From contig NZ_CP026372.1 in the NCBI RefSeq assembly GCF_002953135.1, positions 1,736,001 to 1,800,000 on the forward strand: 64,000 bases of DNA. The letters are read 5' to 3'. This document shows, piece after piece, positions 16,828 through 26,983 of this stretch. The position numbers were made by a program, and so were the translations under genes. The notes under the pieces are model-generated. The model saw only the letters and a program-made list of their open reading frames with translations. It did not search any database and was not told the origin of the DNA. Within the stretch, counting starts at the first letter, position 1, and every line of letters begins with the position of its first letter. Source of the stretch: Sphingobium sp. SCG-1. Its GTDB lineage: Bacteria; Pseudomonadota; Alphaproteobacteria; Sphingomonadales; Sphingomonadaceae.

Positions 16828-17427
16828 ATGACCGCAAAAACCCGCCTTATCGGCTATATCCGGGTAAGCACTGCTGAGCAGAATACTGATCTCCAGTGGG
16901 ATGCCATGAAGGCTGCAAATTGCCATAAGGTATTTCAGGACAAGGTATCTGGTACGCGCTGGTCGCGGAAAGGCCTCAACGAGGCTTTAGACATGGTAAG
17001 GCCAGGCGATAGGCTGGCGGTCTGGCGTATCGACCGTTTAGGCCGATCTATCGGGCATATTCTCTCTGTTATAACTGAACTGAACGAGCGCGGCGCGGGT
17101 GTCCTGAGCTTGTCCGAAACGTGCGACACGGCCACGGAGAACGGCGAGATGCAGGCCATCTTTCTTGCCGTTGTCGCGCATATGGAACACCGCGCGATCA
17201 TTAAACGCACTCGGGCGGGTGTTGAAGCCGCCGCGAAACGTGGACGCGTTCGCGGCGGTCGCCCGAAAATGTCACCTGCGGAAATAAATGAAGCAAGGTC
17301 GTTAATGGCAAGTGGTACAATGATCGCGAGTGACGTGGCAAAGCGTTATCACGTTGGACGGGCTACATTATTTCGTAGTGTTCGAGGCGTTGCCCGTACT
17401 CATGCAAATTTGCAGGCCCGGCAATGA
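16828..17427 (+). CDS. Small serine recombinase (resolvase/invertase type)
   Basis: A 199-residue resolvase-family recombinase. The catalytic serine is S14 in GYIRVST, the conserved WRIDRLGRS segment lies near residues 70-80, the long E helix follows, and the C-terminus has a helix-turn-helix (SDVAKRYHVGRATLFRSV). Length and order are those of Tn3-type resolvases. Its stop overlaps the next start by 4 nt, making it the first of three overlapping genes ending in a large serine recombinase. It may resolve or invert DNA within the island. Confidence 0.88.
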   Translation: MTAKTRLIGYIRVSTAEQNTDLQWDAMKAANCHKVFQDKVSGTRWSRKGLNEALDMVRPGDRLAVWRIDRLGRSIGHILSVITELNERGAGVLSLSETCDTATENGEMQAIFLAVVAHMEHRAIIKRTRAGVEAAAKRGRVRGGRPKMSPAEINEARSLMASGTMIASDVAKRYHVGRATLFRSVRGVARTHANLQARQ

Positions 17428-17923
17428 ACGTGATACGCTTAAATAATAAGCGTTTTATCGTAAGACGCGAATTTTATTTTAGCGAGCGGGCTGAAAACGC
17501 TCAAAACTATTTTGCTCAAAGAGGAACCGGGGGAAGGTTTATCCCCCCAACATTAAGACGAGTACGCAGTAGGCCTAACTCTCTCATTGCTCATTTGAGC
17601 GCCGCTACCGGGCGGCGGGAGATGTATTGGATGACTGACTTACCACCTGATCTAGCTGCAAAGTATCGCGCTTTAGTGCCAAGCATCGACTTTACGGATG
17701 CGGCCAAGGACGAAGCTATTCAGGTTATCCATCGGATAATGCAAGCAGGCATTAGTATCGCTTGGGGTACAGATTCCGCTCAATTAGCTCTCAAGCATCA
17801 ATTCTCAAAAGCTTCCATTCGTAAATCTGGATGTGATAGCGTCACATTTCCCGAACAACTTGAGAATAATAGCGCCACACGCGGGCGAGACAACTACGGC
17901 AATGGATCTGAGGAATACGCGCC

Positions 17924-17927
<4 letters not shown>
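17424..17927 (+). CDS. Unknown protein between two serine recombinases
   Basis: A 167-residue protein overlapping the resolvase upstream and the large recombinase downstream by 4 nt each (ATGA). It is basic at the N-terminus (IRLNNKRFIVRREFYFSERA) and has a helical middle (AAKDEAIQVIHRIMQAGISI). No catalytic motif is seen. Tight coupling suggests a recombination accessory, such as a directionality factor, but its length is above the usual size of those. I do not recognise it. Confidence 0.55.
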
Positions 17928-19534
<1,607 letters not shown>

Positions 19535-19631
19535 CGGCGCTTGTCGCGCGATGCAATTGACGCAGCAAAATGGTGCGATGCAGCAACGACTTTCTTGCAA
19601 AGCCGCGCCAGCAGGATATGCAGAGCGATAG

Positions 19632-20372
19632 ATGACCGCACCGACCATCCCACCCATCGAAAAGATCGACGCCACGACGCTCGGCGCGCGGCCGCTGCGC
19701 TATTTCGATTTCGTGATGGCGGCGTTCGTGGCGATCCTGTTGCTCTCCAACATCATCGGCGCGGCGAAGGTGGCGCAGATATCCGTATTCGGCCATCCGT
19801 TCATTTTCGGCGCGGGAATCCTGTTCTTCCCGTTGGGCTATGTGATCGGCGACGTGCTCACCGAAGTCTACGGCTATGCCCGCGCGCGCCGCTGCATCTG
19901 GGCGGGGTTCGTCGCCAGCCTCTTCATGGCGATCATGAGCGCCGTCGTCGTCGCCATGCCGCCCGCGCCCGGCTGGACGGGGCAGGGCGCGTATGAAGCG
20001 GTGTTCGGTCAGGTGCCCCGCATCGTCTTCGCCTCCATCGCCGCCTTCTGGGCTGGGGAATTCGTCAACAGCTTCGTCCTCGCCCGTATGAAGATATTAA
20101 CGCGCGGTCGGATGCTATGGGCGCGCACCATTGGATCGACCGTGGCGGGGCAGGGCGTCGACAGCCTGATCTTCTATCCCCTCGCTTTCCTCGGCATCTG
20201 GCCGACGGCGCAGGTGTTGACGGTCCTCGTCACCAACTGGGCATTGAAGGTCGCATGGGAAGCCGTTCTCACGCCCTTAACCTATCTCGTCGTAAACGGC
20301 CTCAAGCGCCGCGAGGGGCTGGACATCTTCGACAGTCAGACGGATTTCACGCCATTCAAGACACGTATCTGA
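19632..20372 (+). CDS. yhhQ: Queuosine precursor transporter (YhhQ/VUT family)
   Basis: An inner-membrane transporter of 246 residues with about six hydrophobic segments and the family motifs SNIIGAAK, FPLGYVIGDVLTEVYGYARAR and WAGEFVNSFVLARMK. YhhQ takes up preQ0 and preQ1 for synthesis of the queuosine base in tRNA. It is the first chromosomal protein gene after the island. It is well conserved over its full length. Confidence 0.9.
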   Translation: MTAPTIPPIEKIDATTLGARPLRYFDFVMAAFVAILLLSNIIGAAKVAQISVFGHPFIFGAGILFFPLGYVIGDVLTEVYGYARARRCIWAGFVASLFMAIMSAVVVAMPPAPGWTGQGAYEAVFGQVPRIVFASIAAFWAGEFVNSFVLARMKILTRGRMLWARTIGSTVAGQGVDSLIFYPLAFLGIWPTAQVLTVLVTNWALKVAWEAVLTPLTYLVVNGLKRREGLDIFDSQTDFTPFKTRI

Positions 20373-20379
20373 AGCGCCG

Positions 20380-20721
20380 ATGACGCTTGAGCATATCGCC
20401 GAAATCTGGGGCGGCTGGAAGCATCAGGCGGAGCTGTTCGTCGGCCTCAGCGCGGACGCCATGCATGTGCATGTCGGCGTCACGCTGCTGCTGCTGATCG
20501 CGCTGCTGACGCGGAAACGGATGGACCATTGGCTGCCTTGGCTGAGCGTGTTGATCATCGAATGTTGCAATGAATTCATCGACCTCAATCAGGCGCAGGG
20601 CAGCATCGAAAACAACTGGCCCGCATCGCAGCACGACATATTGAACACGATGTTCCTGCCCACGGCAATCATGATCTACGCCCGCGTAAAGCGGTTCGAG
20701 GCGGTCGGGGCATGGGGGTAG
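20380..20721 (+). CDS. Small membrane protein, unknown
   Basis: A 113-residue protein with two or three hydrophobic segments (VGVTLLLLIALL about 33-44, WLPWLSVLIIECC about 51-63, and a weaker one near 91-99) and conserved-looking acidic motifs (NEFIDLNQAQG). It starts 7 nt after yhhQ and is likely cotranscribed. The family is not recognised with confidence. Confidence 0.55.
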   Translation: MTLEHIAEIWGGWKHQAELFVGLSADAMHVHVGVTLLLLIALLTRKRMDHWLPWLSVLIIECCNEFIDLNQAQGSIENNWPASQHDILNTMFLPTAIMIYARVKRFEAVGAWG

Positions 20722-20742
20722 CTACCGGCGGAGCTACGCCAA

Positions 20743-21237
20743 TCAGTGCCCCAATGCGTTGGAAATGCTTTGGAAGGGCCGTGATAACACCTCTCCAACC
20801 ATCGTCGCCGCGATGATAGCTGCGATAATCGCCGCAACGCCGAATACCACATATTGCAGGGCCGACGCGATCTGACGGCTTCGCGCCTCGCCCTTCAGGG
20901 TTTCGCCAAGTCGGCTCGGATCTTTCCTGCGCTCATGACTTTCGTCTTGTCGCGCAGCGGCCTTCGGATTCTGGGAGGCGTGCGCCATCAGGGCATCGAC
21001 ATCGATCTTGTCCTGAGACCGGAAGCCGAACCGTCGGCCGCGTGACCATGCGACCCGACCGATCACGGTCAATGCCCCTCGCCGTATTTCGATATAGGCG
21101 CCGCGTTCGGGTGGATCGGCCGTCTCGACCATCATGCCACGACTTGATGCGTTACGTATGCGTACATCGCTCCACACGCCGTCAGAGCGCATCCGCGCGT
21201 CTGCCAGCACATTGCGCCGAGGCTCCCTGGCCTTCAC
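20743..21237 (-). CDS. PilZ-domain protein with C-terminal membrane helix
   Basis: 164 residues. The PilZ domain spans about 5-85, with the basic REPRR motif and NASSRGM matching the cyclic-di-GMP binding signature (RxxxR and [DN]xSxxG). A Lys/Arg/Glu linker leads to one membrane segment near 126-148 (YVVFGVAAIIAAIIAATMVG). It starts at GTG with AAGG upstream. It probably reads cyclic-di-GMP at the inner membrane. The target is unknown. Confidence 0.75.
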   Translation of the reverse strand: MKAREPRRNVLADARMRSDGVWSDVRIRNASSRGMMVETADPPERGAYIEIRRGALTVIGRVAWSRGRRFGFRSQDKIDVDALMAHASQNPKAAARQDESHERRKDPSRLGETLKGEARSRQIASALQYVVFGVAAIIAAIIAATMVGEVLSRPFQSISNALGH

Positions 21238-21382
21238 GTCCGCACCTTATGCCCTCCTGCACAGCGTCATTGCTGGCGCTTCCGCAGTCTCATAATTGTC
21301 TGCATTGTCAAGTGCTTGCGAGACGCACCCTAAGTTCGGTGTCCGGTAATAAGCATGGTGCAAGGGCGGAGGAACAATCCTC

Positions 21383-21796
21383 TCACCGATCCACACCCTT
21401 GACCTTCCCCCACATCCGAGCGGCAGTGTAGCCAAGATAGCCAGTGCCGAACAACGCATAGAGCGGCTCCGGCAGGCCGTGCAGGTAGCCGGTCATGCCC
21501 CGTGCGATAGCGTCCGCTACATCGGGTCGCACACCCGCGATAAGCCCCATCGGGATCGACCACAGCAGCAGAGCATAGATGACATAGAGGAACGTCGGCC
21601 GCGCCCGGCTGGTCCAGAGGTCGCGGGCCGATACCTCCGCCATCAACGCCGAAGTGTCGGCAGCCGCGTCCTCCCCCTGCCGACTCGCCGCGAGCGTCAG
21701 CAGTTCAAGCTTAACCCGGTTTGCCGCTTGCCTATTAGTAACCACGCGATCGACGATGTCGAGGAGCGGCATCAGGTCGGACTGACAGATCGCCAT
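21383..21796 (-). CDS. Holin-like membrane protein
   Basis: 137 residues with a charged N-terminal helix and two or three membrane segments (FLYVIYALLLWSIPMGLIAG, then LYALFGTGYLGYTAARMWG). This resembles the three-helix holins found beside GH108 lysozymes in phages and gene transfer agents. A strong GGGAGGTGAAG site precedes ATG. It starts 18 nt after the endolysin gene. Holins make pores that let the lysozyme reach the wall. Confidence 0.65.
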   Translation of the reverse strand: MAICQSDLMPLLDIVDRVVTNRQAANRVKLELLTLAASRQGEDAAADTSALMAEVSARDLWTSRARPTFLYVIYALLLWSIPMGLIAGVRPDVADAIARGMTGYLHGLPEPLYALFGTGYLGYTAARMWGKVKGVDR

Positions 21797-21814
21797 ATCT
21801 TCACCTCCCGCAGG

Positions 21815-22354
21815 TTAGCCGATCCGGTTCGCCAGCCAGCCATAGACAAATGCCTCGTTGGCCGGACGCTTTTCGGCAAGATCGATATATCGCGCGCCCT
21901 GCAAAGCTTCCAATGCCTTCAACAGGACCGCCTCGCCATTCCCCGCACGCACCTCCATGAACTTCCCAAGGGCAGCAAGCGTGTCCGGCCCAATCTTCCC
22001 ATCCGGCGCCATATCGGCATAATCGCGCTCTTTCCGATTGAGCGCATTCAAGGCGCGCTGGAGGAACTTCGCCGCGACGGCAGTGCCCATATTGACGCCG
22101 GTGTCGAACATTTCCTCGGCCACGCGGGGCGACAGCTCCGCCACAAAGGCGAACTTCGGCCGCGTCCAGAACAGCAGCCGGTACGCCTTGACCGCCCGTT
22201 CCCTTGGGAAATCGGCCATGGCCCCGCTATACCCTAACGCCCGCGCCACCTGTTGCGAGATGCCCCACCGCGTCGGACCGCCCCGATCGGCCGGATGATC
22301 GACATACCCGCCCTCGCGCTCGATCACGTCGTCGATAAGCTGCTCGATATCCAT
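21815..22354 (-). CDS. GH108 glycoside hydrolase (endolysin)
   Basis: A 179-residue lysozyme-like enzyme with the GH108 signature EREGGYVDHPADRGGPTRWG, where E14 is the catalytic acid, and the putative peptidoglycan-binding end (GKIGPDTLAALGK). ATG 22354 is chosen over ATG 22369 because GGGAGGG is well spaced from it. There is no signal peptide, consistent with holin-dependent release. With the holin gene it forms a lysis pair, the only phage-like genes here. Confidence 0.85.
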   Translation of the reverse strand: MDIEQLIDDVIEREGGYVDHPADRGGPTRWGISQQVARALGYSGAMADFPRERAVKAYRLLFWTRPKFAFVAELSPRVAEEMFDTGVNMGTAVAAKFLQRALNALNRKERDYADMAPDGKIGPDTLAALGKFMEVRAGNGEAVLLKALEALQGARYIDLAEKRPANEAFVYGWLANRIG

Positions 22355-22544
22355 GCCACCCTCCCGCAAAGAGGATTGTGCTAACCTATGTGGTTACCTA
22401 TAGGACAGGATAAAGTGGAAGCCGATGTAGACGCCAATCCGTCAGGAGTAGAGGCTGCTCGCGAGTATGACGGGCACGAGCGCGCGCAAATAGCCGCCGC
22501 TGACGCAGCCAGCGGGCGTATCTCAATCACTACTCAAGCTAATT

Positions 22545-22621
22545 TGGTCGGGACGAGAGGATTCGAACCTCCGACCCCCACACCCCCAGTGTGATGCGCT
22601 ACCAGGCTGCGCTACGTCCCG
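22545..22621 (-). tRNA. tRNA-Pro (anticodon GGG)
   Basis: Minus strand. The acceptor stem is CGGGACG with CGTCCCG, the anticodon loop is CTGGGGGTG with anticodon GGG, the T arm carries GGTTCGAATCC, and CCA is encoded (22545-22547). It decodes CCC and CCU. Confidence 0.95.
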
Positions 22622-22874
22622 ACCGGAGGGCGGCGTTTAGGCGGATGTCGGGAAAGATGCAAGCGCTTCTCGCGGCGCAGCGCCGGCGCGCGCGGCCATC
22701 CCCTCGGCGCGTGGAATATCCGCAGCCGCCGCCTTACAATTCACGCCCGATCAGGCCGCGCGTCCCTAATGCTGTTGCCTCCCCGCCCTGACTTGTGTTA
22801 GCCGCGCGCCCTTGGTCCCGTGGTGTCAGACAGCCGCGGTCGTCCGTATCTCTTCCGAAGTGAAAGTTGCCCCC

Positions 22875-23222
22875 ATGTTCATCACGCCTGCCTTTGCCCA
22901 AGCCGCCCAGTCGGGTTCCGGCGCTGCGGGCGGCACCGCCGGGATCATCGCCAACATCCTGCCGCTGGTCCTGATCTTCGTCGTCTTCTACTTCCTGCTG
23001 ATCCGTCCGCAGCAGACGAAGATGAAGAGCCACAAGGCAAAGATCGATGCGGTCAAGAAGAACGATCAGGTCGTCACTGGCGGCGGCCTCGTGGGTAAGG
23101 TCGTCCGCGTCGATGACCTCTATGTCGATATCGAACTCGCGCCGGGCATGAAGGTGAAGGCAGTCAAGGCCACTATCGCCGACGTGATCGACCCCACGAC
23201 CGCGAAGCCGGCGAACGACTAA
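22875..23222 (+). CDS. yajC: Sec translocon accessory protein YajC
   Basis: YajC is a small inner-membrane partner of SecDF. The 115-residue product has one membrane segment (IIANILPLVLIFVVFYFLLI) followed by the family motif RPQQTKMKSHK and a cytoplasmic domain with VVTGGGLVGKV. The frame is open upstream, but MFITPAFAQA at 22875 is the usual alphaproteobacterial start. It sits 4 nt before secD. Confidence 0.93.
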   Translation: MFITPAFAQAAQSGSGAAGGTAGIIANILPLVLIFVVFYFLLIRPQQTKMKSHKAKIDAVKKNDQVVTGGGLVGKVVRVDDLYVDIELAPGMKVKAVKATIADVIDPTTAKPAND

Positions 23223-23226
23223 CCCC

Positions 23227-24828
23227 ATGCTGACCTTCCCGCGCTGGAAAATCACGCTCATCCTGTTGACGCTGGGCATCGGCATCTTGTGCGCGATCCC
23301 GAGCTTCGTGCCTGAACGCATCACGCAAACATGGCCCAAGGCGCTGCAAACGCGCGTCAATCTGGGCCTTGATCTGTCGGGCGGCAGTCACTTGCTGCTG
23401 GAGGCAAGCACCGACGACGTTACGACGGCGCGGCTGACCAACATGGAAGACCAGATCCGCACGGAACTGCGCCGGGGCGATCCGCGCATCGCGATCGGCG
23501 ACATCTCGCGTCGTGATGGCAAGCTCTCCTTCATGGTCCGCAATCCCGCGCAGGTGGATGCCGCCGTCGAGCGTATCCGCCCGCTGACGCAAGGTGCGGG
23601 CATGACCGGCCAGCGCGACTTCGACGTGACCGTGGTGGACAGCAGCACCATCATATTGAGCCCGACTGAGGCGGGCATCAATGCCTCCGTCAACAGCGCG
23701 ATGGAAGTGGCGACCGAAGTCATCCGCAAGCGCATCGACGAACTCGGCACCCGCGAACCCAGCATCGTGCGGCAGGGCGACAACCGCATCGTGGTGCAAG
23801 TGCCGGGCCTCCAGAACCCCAAGGCGCTGAAGGACTTGCTCGGTCAGACGGCGAAGCTTGAATTCAAGCTGGTCGACTATACCGCCAACCCCGCCGAAGT
23901 CGCGCAGCGCCGCGCGCCGGTGGGTAGCGAAGTGCTGCCTTATCCCACCAACCCTTCCGGCGTGCCCTACATTGCGGTCAAGCGGCAGGTGATGGTGTCG
24001 GGCGACGAATTGACGGACGCGACGCAGGTCTATGAGCAGCAGGGCAATCTCCCCGCGGTCTCCATCCGCTTCAACAGCTCGGGCGGCCGGAAATTCGGCA
24101 AGGTGACGAGCGAGAATGTCGATCGCCCGTTCGCGATCATCCTCGACGGCGTGGTGCTGTCCGCGCCCAACATCAACGAGCCGATCCTGGGCGGCACCGC
24201 GCAGATCAGCGGCAGCTTCACCGTGGAAAGCGCCAACCAGCTTGCGATCGCGCTGCGTTCCGGCAAGCTGCCCGTCGCGCTGAAGGTCGTGGAAGAACGC
24301 ACGGTCGGTCCGCAACTCGGCGCCGACTCGATCCGCGCAGGCATCATCGCATCGGTGGTTGCGGCTAGCGCCGTCGCGGTCTTCATGTTCTTAAGCTACG
24401 GCCGCTTCGGCATGTACGCGAACCTCGCGGTCGTCATCAACATCCTCGTCATCCTGGGCGTCATGGGCATTCTCAACGCCACGCTGACGTTGCCGGGCAT
24501 CGCCGGTTTCGTGCTGACCATCGGCACCGCCGTGGATGCCAACGTGCTGATCTACGAGCGTATTCGCGAAGAGCGCAGGCGAGGGCGAGGGGTCGTGCAG
24601 GCCGTGGAATTCGGCTATAAGGAAGCGACGCGGACGATTTTCGAAGCGAACGTGACGCACGCCATCGCGGGCGGCATCATGCTCGCGCTGGGATCGGGGC
24701 CGGTGAAAGGCTTCGCGATCGTGCTGCTGATCGGCATCGCGACGTCGGTGTTCACGGCGGTGACGTTCACGCGTCTGGTGGTCGCGACATGGCTCCGCCG
24801 TGCGCGACCGTCCGAGCTGCATATATGA
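23227..24828 (+). CDS. secD: Protein translocase subunit SecD
   Basis: SecD uses the proton gradient to pull exported proteins across the inner membrane. 533 residues: an N-terminal membrane helix, a GLDLSGGSHLLLEA motif, a large periplasmic part, then five helices with VDANVLIYERIREE and GTAVDANV motifs. Length is normal for alphaproteobacteria. It is translated right after yajC; secF follows after a 160-nt gap holding a palindromic repeat. Confidence 0.97.
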   Translation: MLTFPRWKITLILLTLGIGILCAIPSFVPERITQTWPKALQTRVNLGLDLSGGSHLLLEASTDDVTTARLTNMEDQIRTELRRGDPRIAIGDISRRDGKLSFMVRNPAQVDAAVERIRPLTQGAGMTGQRDFDVTVVDSSTIILSPTEAGINASVNSAMEVATEVIRKRIDELGTREPSIVRQGDNRIVVQVPGLQNPKALKDLLGQTAKLEFKLVDYTANPAEVAQRRAPVGSEVLPYPTNPSGVPYIAVKRQVMVSGDELTDATQVYEQQGNLPAVSIRFNSSGGRKFGKVTSENVDRPFAIILDGVVLSAPNINEPILGGTAQISGSFTVESANQLAIALRSGKLPVALKVVEERTVGPQLGADSIRAGIIASVVAASAVAVFMFLSYGRFGMYANLAVVINILVILGVMGILNATLTLPGIAGFVLTIGTAVDANVLIYERIREERRRGRGVVQAVEFGYKEATRTIFEANVTHAIAGGIMLALGSGPVKGFAIVLLIGIATSVFTAVTFTRLVVATWLRRARPSELHI

Positions 24829-24871
24829 CGCCGTATACCCACCTCGCCGATTTCATGCACGCGCCCTACAC

Positions 24872-24968
24872 TCCGTTCGGGCTGAGCTTGTCGAAGCCTT
24901 CTCCTGAACGAAGTGAAGGCGCTTCGCTGCGCTCAGCAGAACCCTTCGACGGGCTCAGGGCGAACGGA
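24872..24968. repeat. Palindromic intergenic repeat between secD and secF
   Basis: Left arm 24872-24896 (starting TCCGTTCGGGCTGAGC) and right arm 24944-24968 (ending GGGCGAACGGA) are inverted copies matching at about 21 of 25 positions. Further GAAG/CTTC pairs lie inside. It resembles the REP-like family common between genes in sphingomonads. It may modulate secD mRNA ends. Confidence 0.7.
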
Positions 24969-24988
24969 CGTAAGACTGGATCACCGCA

Positions 24989-25957
24989 ATGAAACTCCTC
25001 AAACTCGTCCCAGACAACACGAACATCGGTTTCGTCCGGGTCCGTCACATCGCCTTCGCGCTCACGCTGCTGCTGACGATCCTCGCGGTCGCGGCGGTCG
25101 GCGTGCGCGGCCTCAACATGGGCGTGGATTTCGTCGGCGGCCTGATGGTCGAGGCCAAGTTCGCCTCGCCCCCGCCGCTCGACAAGGTCCGCACCGATAT
25201 CGACGCGATGAACGTCGGCGAAGTCTCGCTCCAGCAGTTCGGCGACCCGCGCACCGTTTCGATCCGCCTGCCGCTCCCCGAAAGCAAGGACGACGGCGCG
25301 ACCGACAAGCTGGTGCGACAAGTGCAATCGGGCGTCGAGGCGAAATATCCCGGCGTCACCTTCAGCCGTTATGACGCGGTGTCGGGCAAGGTCTCGGGCG
25401 AGTTGATCCAGAACGGCATCCTCGCGGTGCTGCTCGCAATCGTCGGCATCGCGATCTTCAGCTGGTTCCGCTACGAATGGCAGTTCGGCGTCTCCACCTT
25501 CGTCGCGATCCTGCACGACGTGCTGATGACGCTCGGCTTCTTCGCGATCACCCGGATGGAGTTTGACCTCAACATCGTCGCCGCAGTGCTGACGATCGTC
25601 GGCTATTCGATCAACGACAAGATGGTGATCGACGACCGCATCCGCGAGAATATGCGCAAATATCGCAAGATGGACATGAAGGCGCTGATCGACCTGTCCG
25701 TCAACGAAACGCTGCCGCGCACCGTCATGACCTCGGTAACGGTGATGCTCGCCCTGGGCGCGCTGCTGCTGTTCGGCGGCCATGTGCTGCGTGGCTTCTC
25801 CGCTGCGATGATGCTCGGCATCATTATCGGCACTTACTCATCAGTCTATGTGTCGTCCTCGTTGCTCATCACGCTGGGGCTCAAGCCCGAGCCTGCCGAA
25901 CGCAGGTCGGGCACGCCCGCCAAGGCAGAGCGCGTCGGCGACGGCGCGCGGCCCTAA
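24989..25957 (+). CDS. secF: Protein translocase subunit SecF
   Basis: The SecD partner; 322 residues with an N-terminal helix, the GVDFVGGLMVEAKF motif, and a C-terminal membrane domain containing SINDKMVIDDRIREN. It probably shares the secD transcript despite the repeat between them. A Pro/Arg/Gly tail follows the last helix. Confidence 0.97.
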   Translation: MKLLKLVPDNTNIGFVRVRHIAFALTLLLTILAVAAVGVRGLNMGVDFVGGLMVEAKFASPPPLDKVRTDIDAMNVGEVSLQQFGDPRTVSIRLPLPESKDDGATDKLVRQVQSGVEAKYPGVTFSRYDAVSGKVSGELIQNGILAVLLAIVGIAIFSWFRYEWQFGVSTFVAILHDVLMTLGFFAITRMEFDLNIVAAVLTIVGYSINDKMVIDDRIRENMRKYRKMDMKALIDLSVNETLPRTVMTSVTVMLALGALLLFGGHVLRGFSAAMMLGIIIGTYSSVYVSSSLLITLGLKPEPAERRSGTPAKAERVGDGARP

Positions 25958-25981
25958 GCTGGCCCCTATGAGCAGCCGGCT

Positions 25982-26371
25982 ATGAGCAGCGGAATGGAGA
26001 TGCGGCGCGACGGCGGCTATTCCGGCCCGCGTATCACCGGCTTCTCGGGCCGCGGCTTCCGGCTGGGGGAGACGGTGTTCCCCGGCGGCATATTGCTCAG
26101 CCCGACCGAAGCATGGCCCTGGGACCATGCGCCATCGCCGAGTGATCTAACGCTCGCGTCGCTTGGTCCCCTCGCGGCCCTGACCCCCACGCCCGAGTTC
26201 CTTCTACTTGGAACCGGCGCTGGCCTCATCCAGCCCTCCCGGACCTTCGTTCGCGAAATGGAAGCACGCGGCCTCGGTGTCGAAGCCATGGACAGCCGCG
26301 CCGCCGCCCGCGCCTGGGGCGTGTTGCGGTCTGAGGATCGTCAGATCATAGCGGCGCTGATGCCGCTCTAG
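25982..26371 (+). CDS. Mth938-like (DUF498) protein
   Basis: A 129-residue protein of the Mth938/NDUFAF3-like fold, recognised from ISGYSG-like GFSGRGFRLG, a FLLLGTGAGL core, and MDSRAAARAWGVL at the C-terminus. It commonly follows secDF in alphaproteobacteria. Its role is uncertain; related proteins help build respiratory complex I. A 14-nt tandem duplication (ATGAGCAGC...) just upstream gives two possible ATG starts in different frames; the downstream one is used here. Confidence 0.8.
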   Translation: MSSGMEMRRDGGYSGPRITGFSGRGFRLGETVFPGGILLSPTEAWPWDHAPSPSDLTLASLGPLAALTPTPEFLLLGTGAGLIQPSRTFVREMEARGLGVEAMDSRAAARAWGVLRSEDRQIIAALMPL

Positions 26372-26436
26372 AGCATTTTCGAAGCAGAGGGCATCATCTG
26401 CTGGCTTGGAAAATGCGGAAAACAAAGACGCTCTAG
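26368..26436. repeat. Alphaproteobacterial palindromic repeat
   Basis: CTAGAGC ... GCTCTAG at the ends, CATTTTC/GAAAATG (26374-26380 and 26409-26415) and GCAGA/TCTGC inside form a large imperfect hairpin. The pattern (AGAGCATTTTC ... GAAAATGCG..AAACAAAG) is that of a common interspersed palindrome of alphaproteobacteria. It overlaps the stop codon of the upstream gene. Confidence 0.65.
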
Positions 26437-26463
26437 CGCCCGCACGCGGGCAGGACCGGCAAC

Positions 26464-26877
26464 TCAGTCCAGATGCGCTTTCGACAGCACTGCCGGATAG
26501 AAGATATCTTCCTCCCATCGCATCCGCGTCTCCAGCGCCTGATGGATCGGCATGTAATCCGCGATGAAACCGTCGGGATTGGCGGAGATTTCCCGCGACG
26601 GCCATTTGACCGTGCATTCGACCAGGCGTTGACGCCAATCCCGGATGCCCTCGTGATAGCTCTTCATGAGCGGGGCGTGAGGTCCGCTCTCGGCGCAGGG
26701 CCTCACGCGCCGTATCAGCCGCAACTCGTCGGCAACATGATCGGACACCGCGCGAGATAATGTCAGGCGCAGCCGGGCGACCTGCCTGAGCGATCCTTCA
26801 GAATGCTCTTGTGCCGCATCGAGTATGGATCGGCCGATCTCGATCAGTTCGCGATGCTGCTGTGAATTACTGACCAC
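26464..26877 (-). CDS. Hemerythrin-like domain protein
   Basis: A 137-residue four-helix protein with His and Glu residues spaced as in hemerythrin HHE domains (SDHVADELRL, YHEGIRD, YMPIHQALETRMRWEEDIFYP). It may bind a di-iron site and sense oxygen or NO, or handle iron. It starts at GTG with no clear ribosome-binding site. It stands alone between the repeat and a glycosyltransferase gene. Confidence 0.7.
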   Translation of the reverse strand: MVSNSQQHRELIEIGRSILDAAQEHSEGSLRQVARLRLTLSRAVSDHVADELRLIRRVRPCAESGPHAPLMKSYHEGIRDWRQRLVECTVKWPSREISANPDGFIADYMPIHQALETRMRWEEDIFYPAVLSKAHLD

Positions 26878-26983
26878 GTTTACACTCGTTCTGTGAGCCT
26901 AAACGTCTAGTTGCACCGAATTAATATAGATTAAATATAGACTTAAGTCTAATTCGCGAGCGAAACGGATATATTTCAGTAGC

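Noticed and set aside
22388..22594. Plus-strand frame ending in FEPPTPTPPV
   Set aside because: The end is antisense tRNA-Pro, a common artefact of annotation; no ribosome-binding site.
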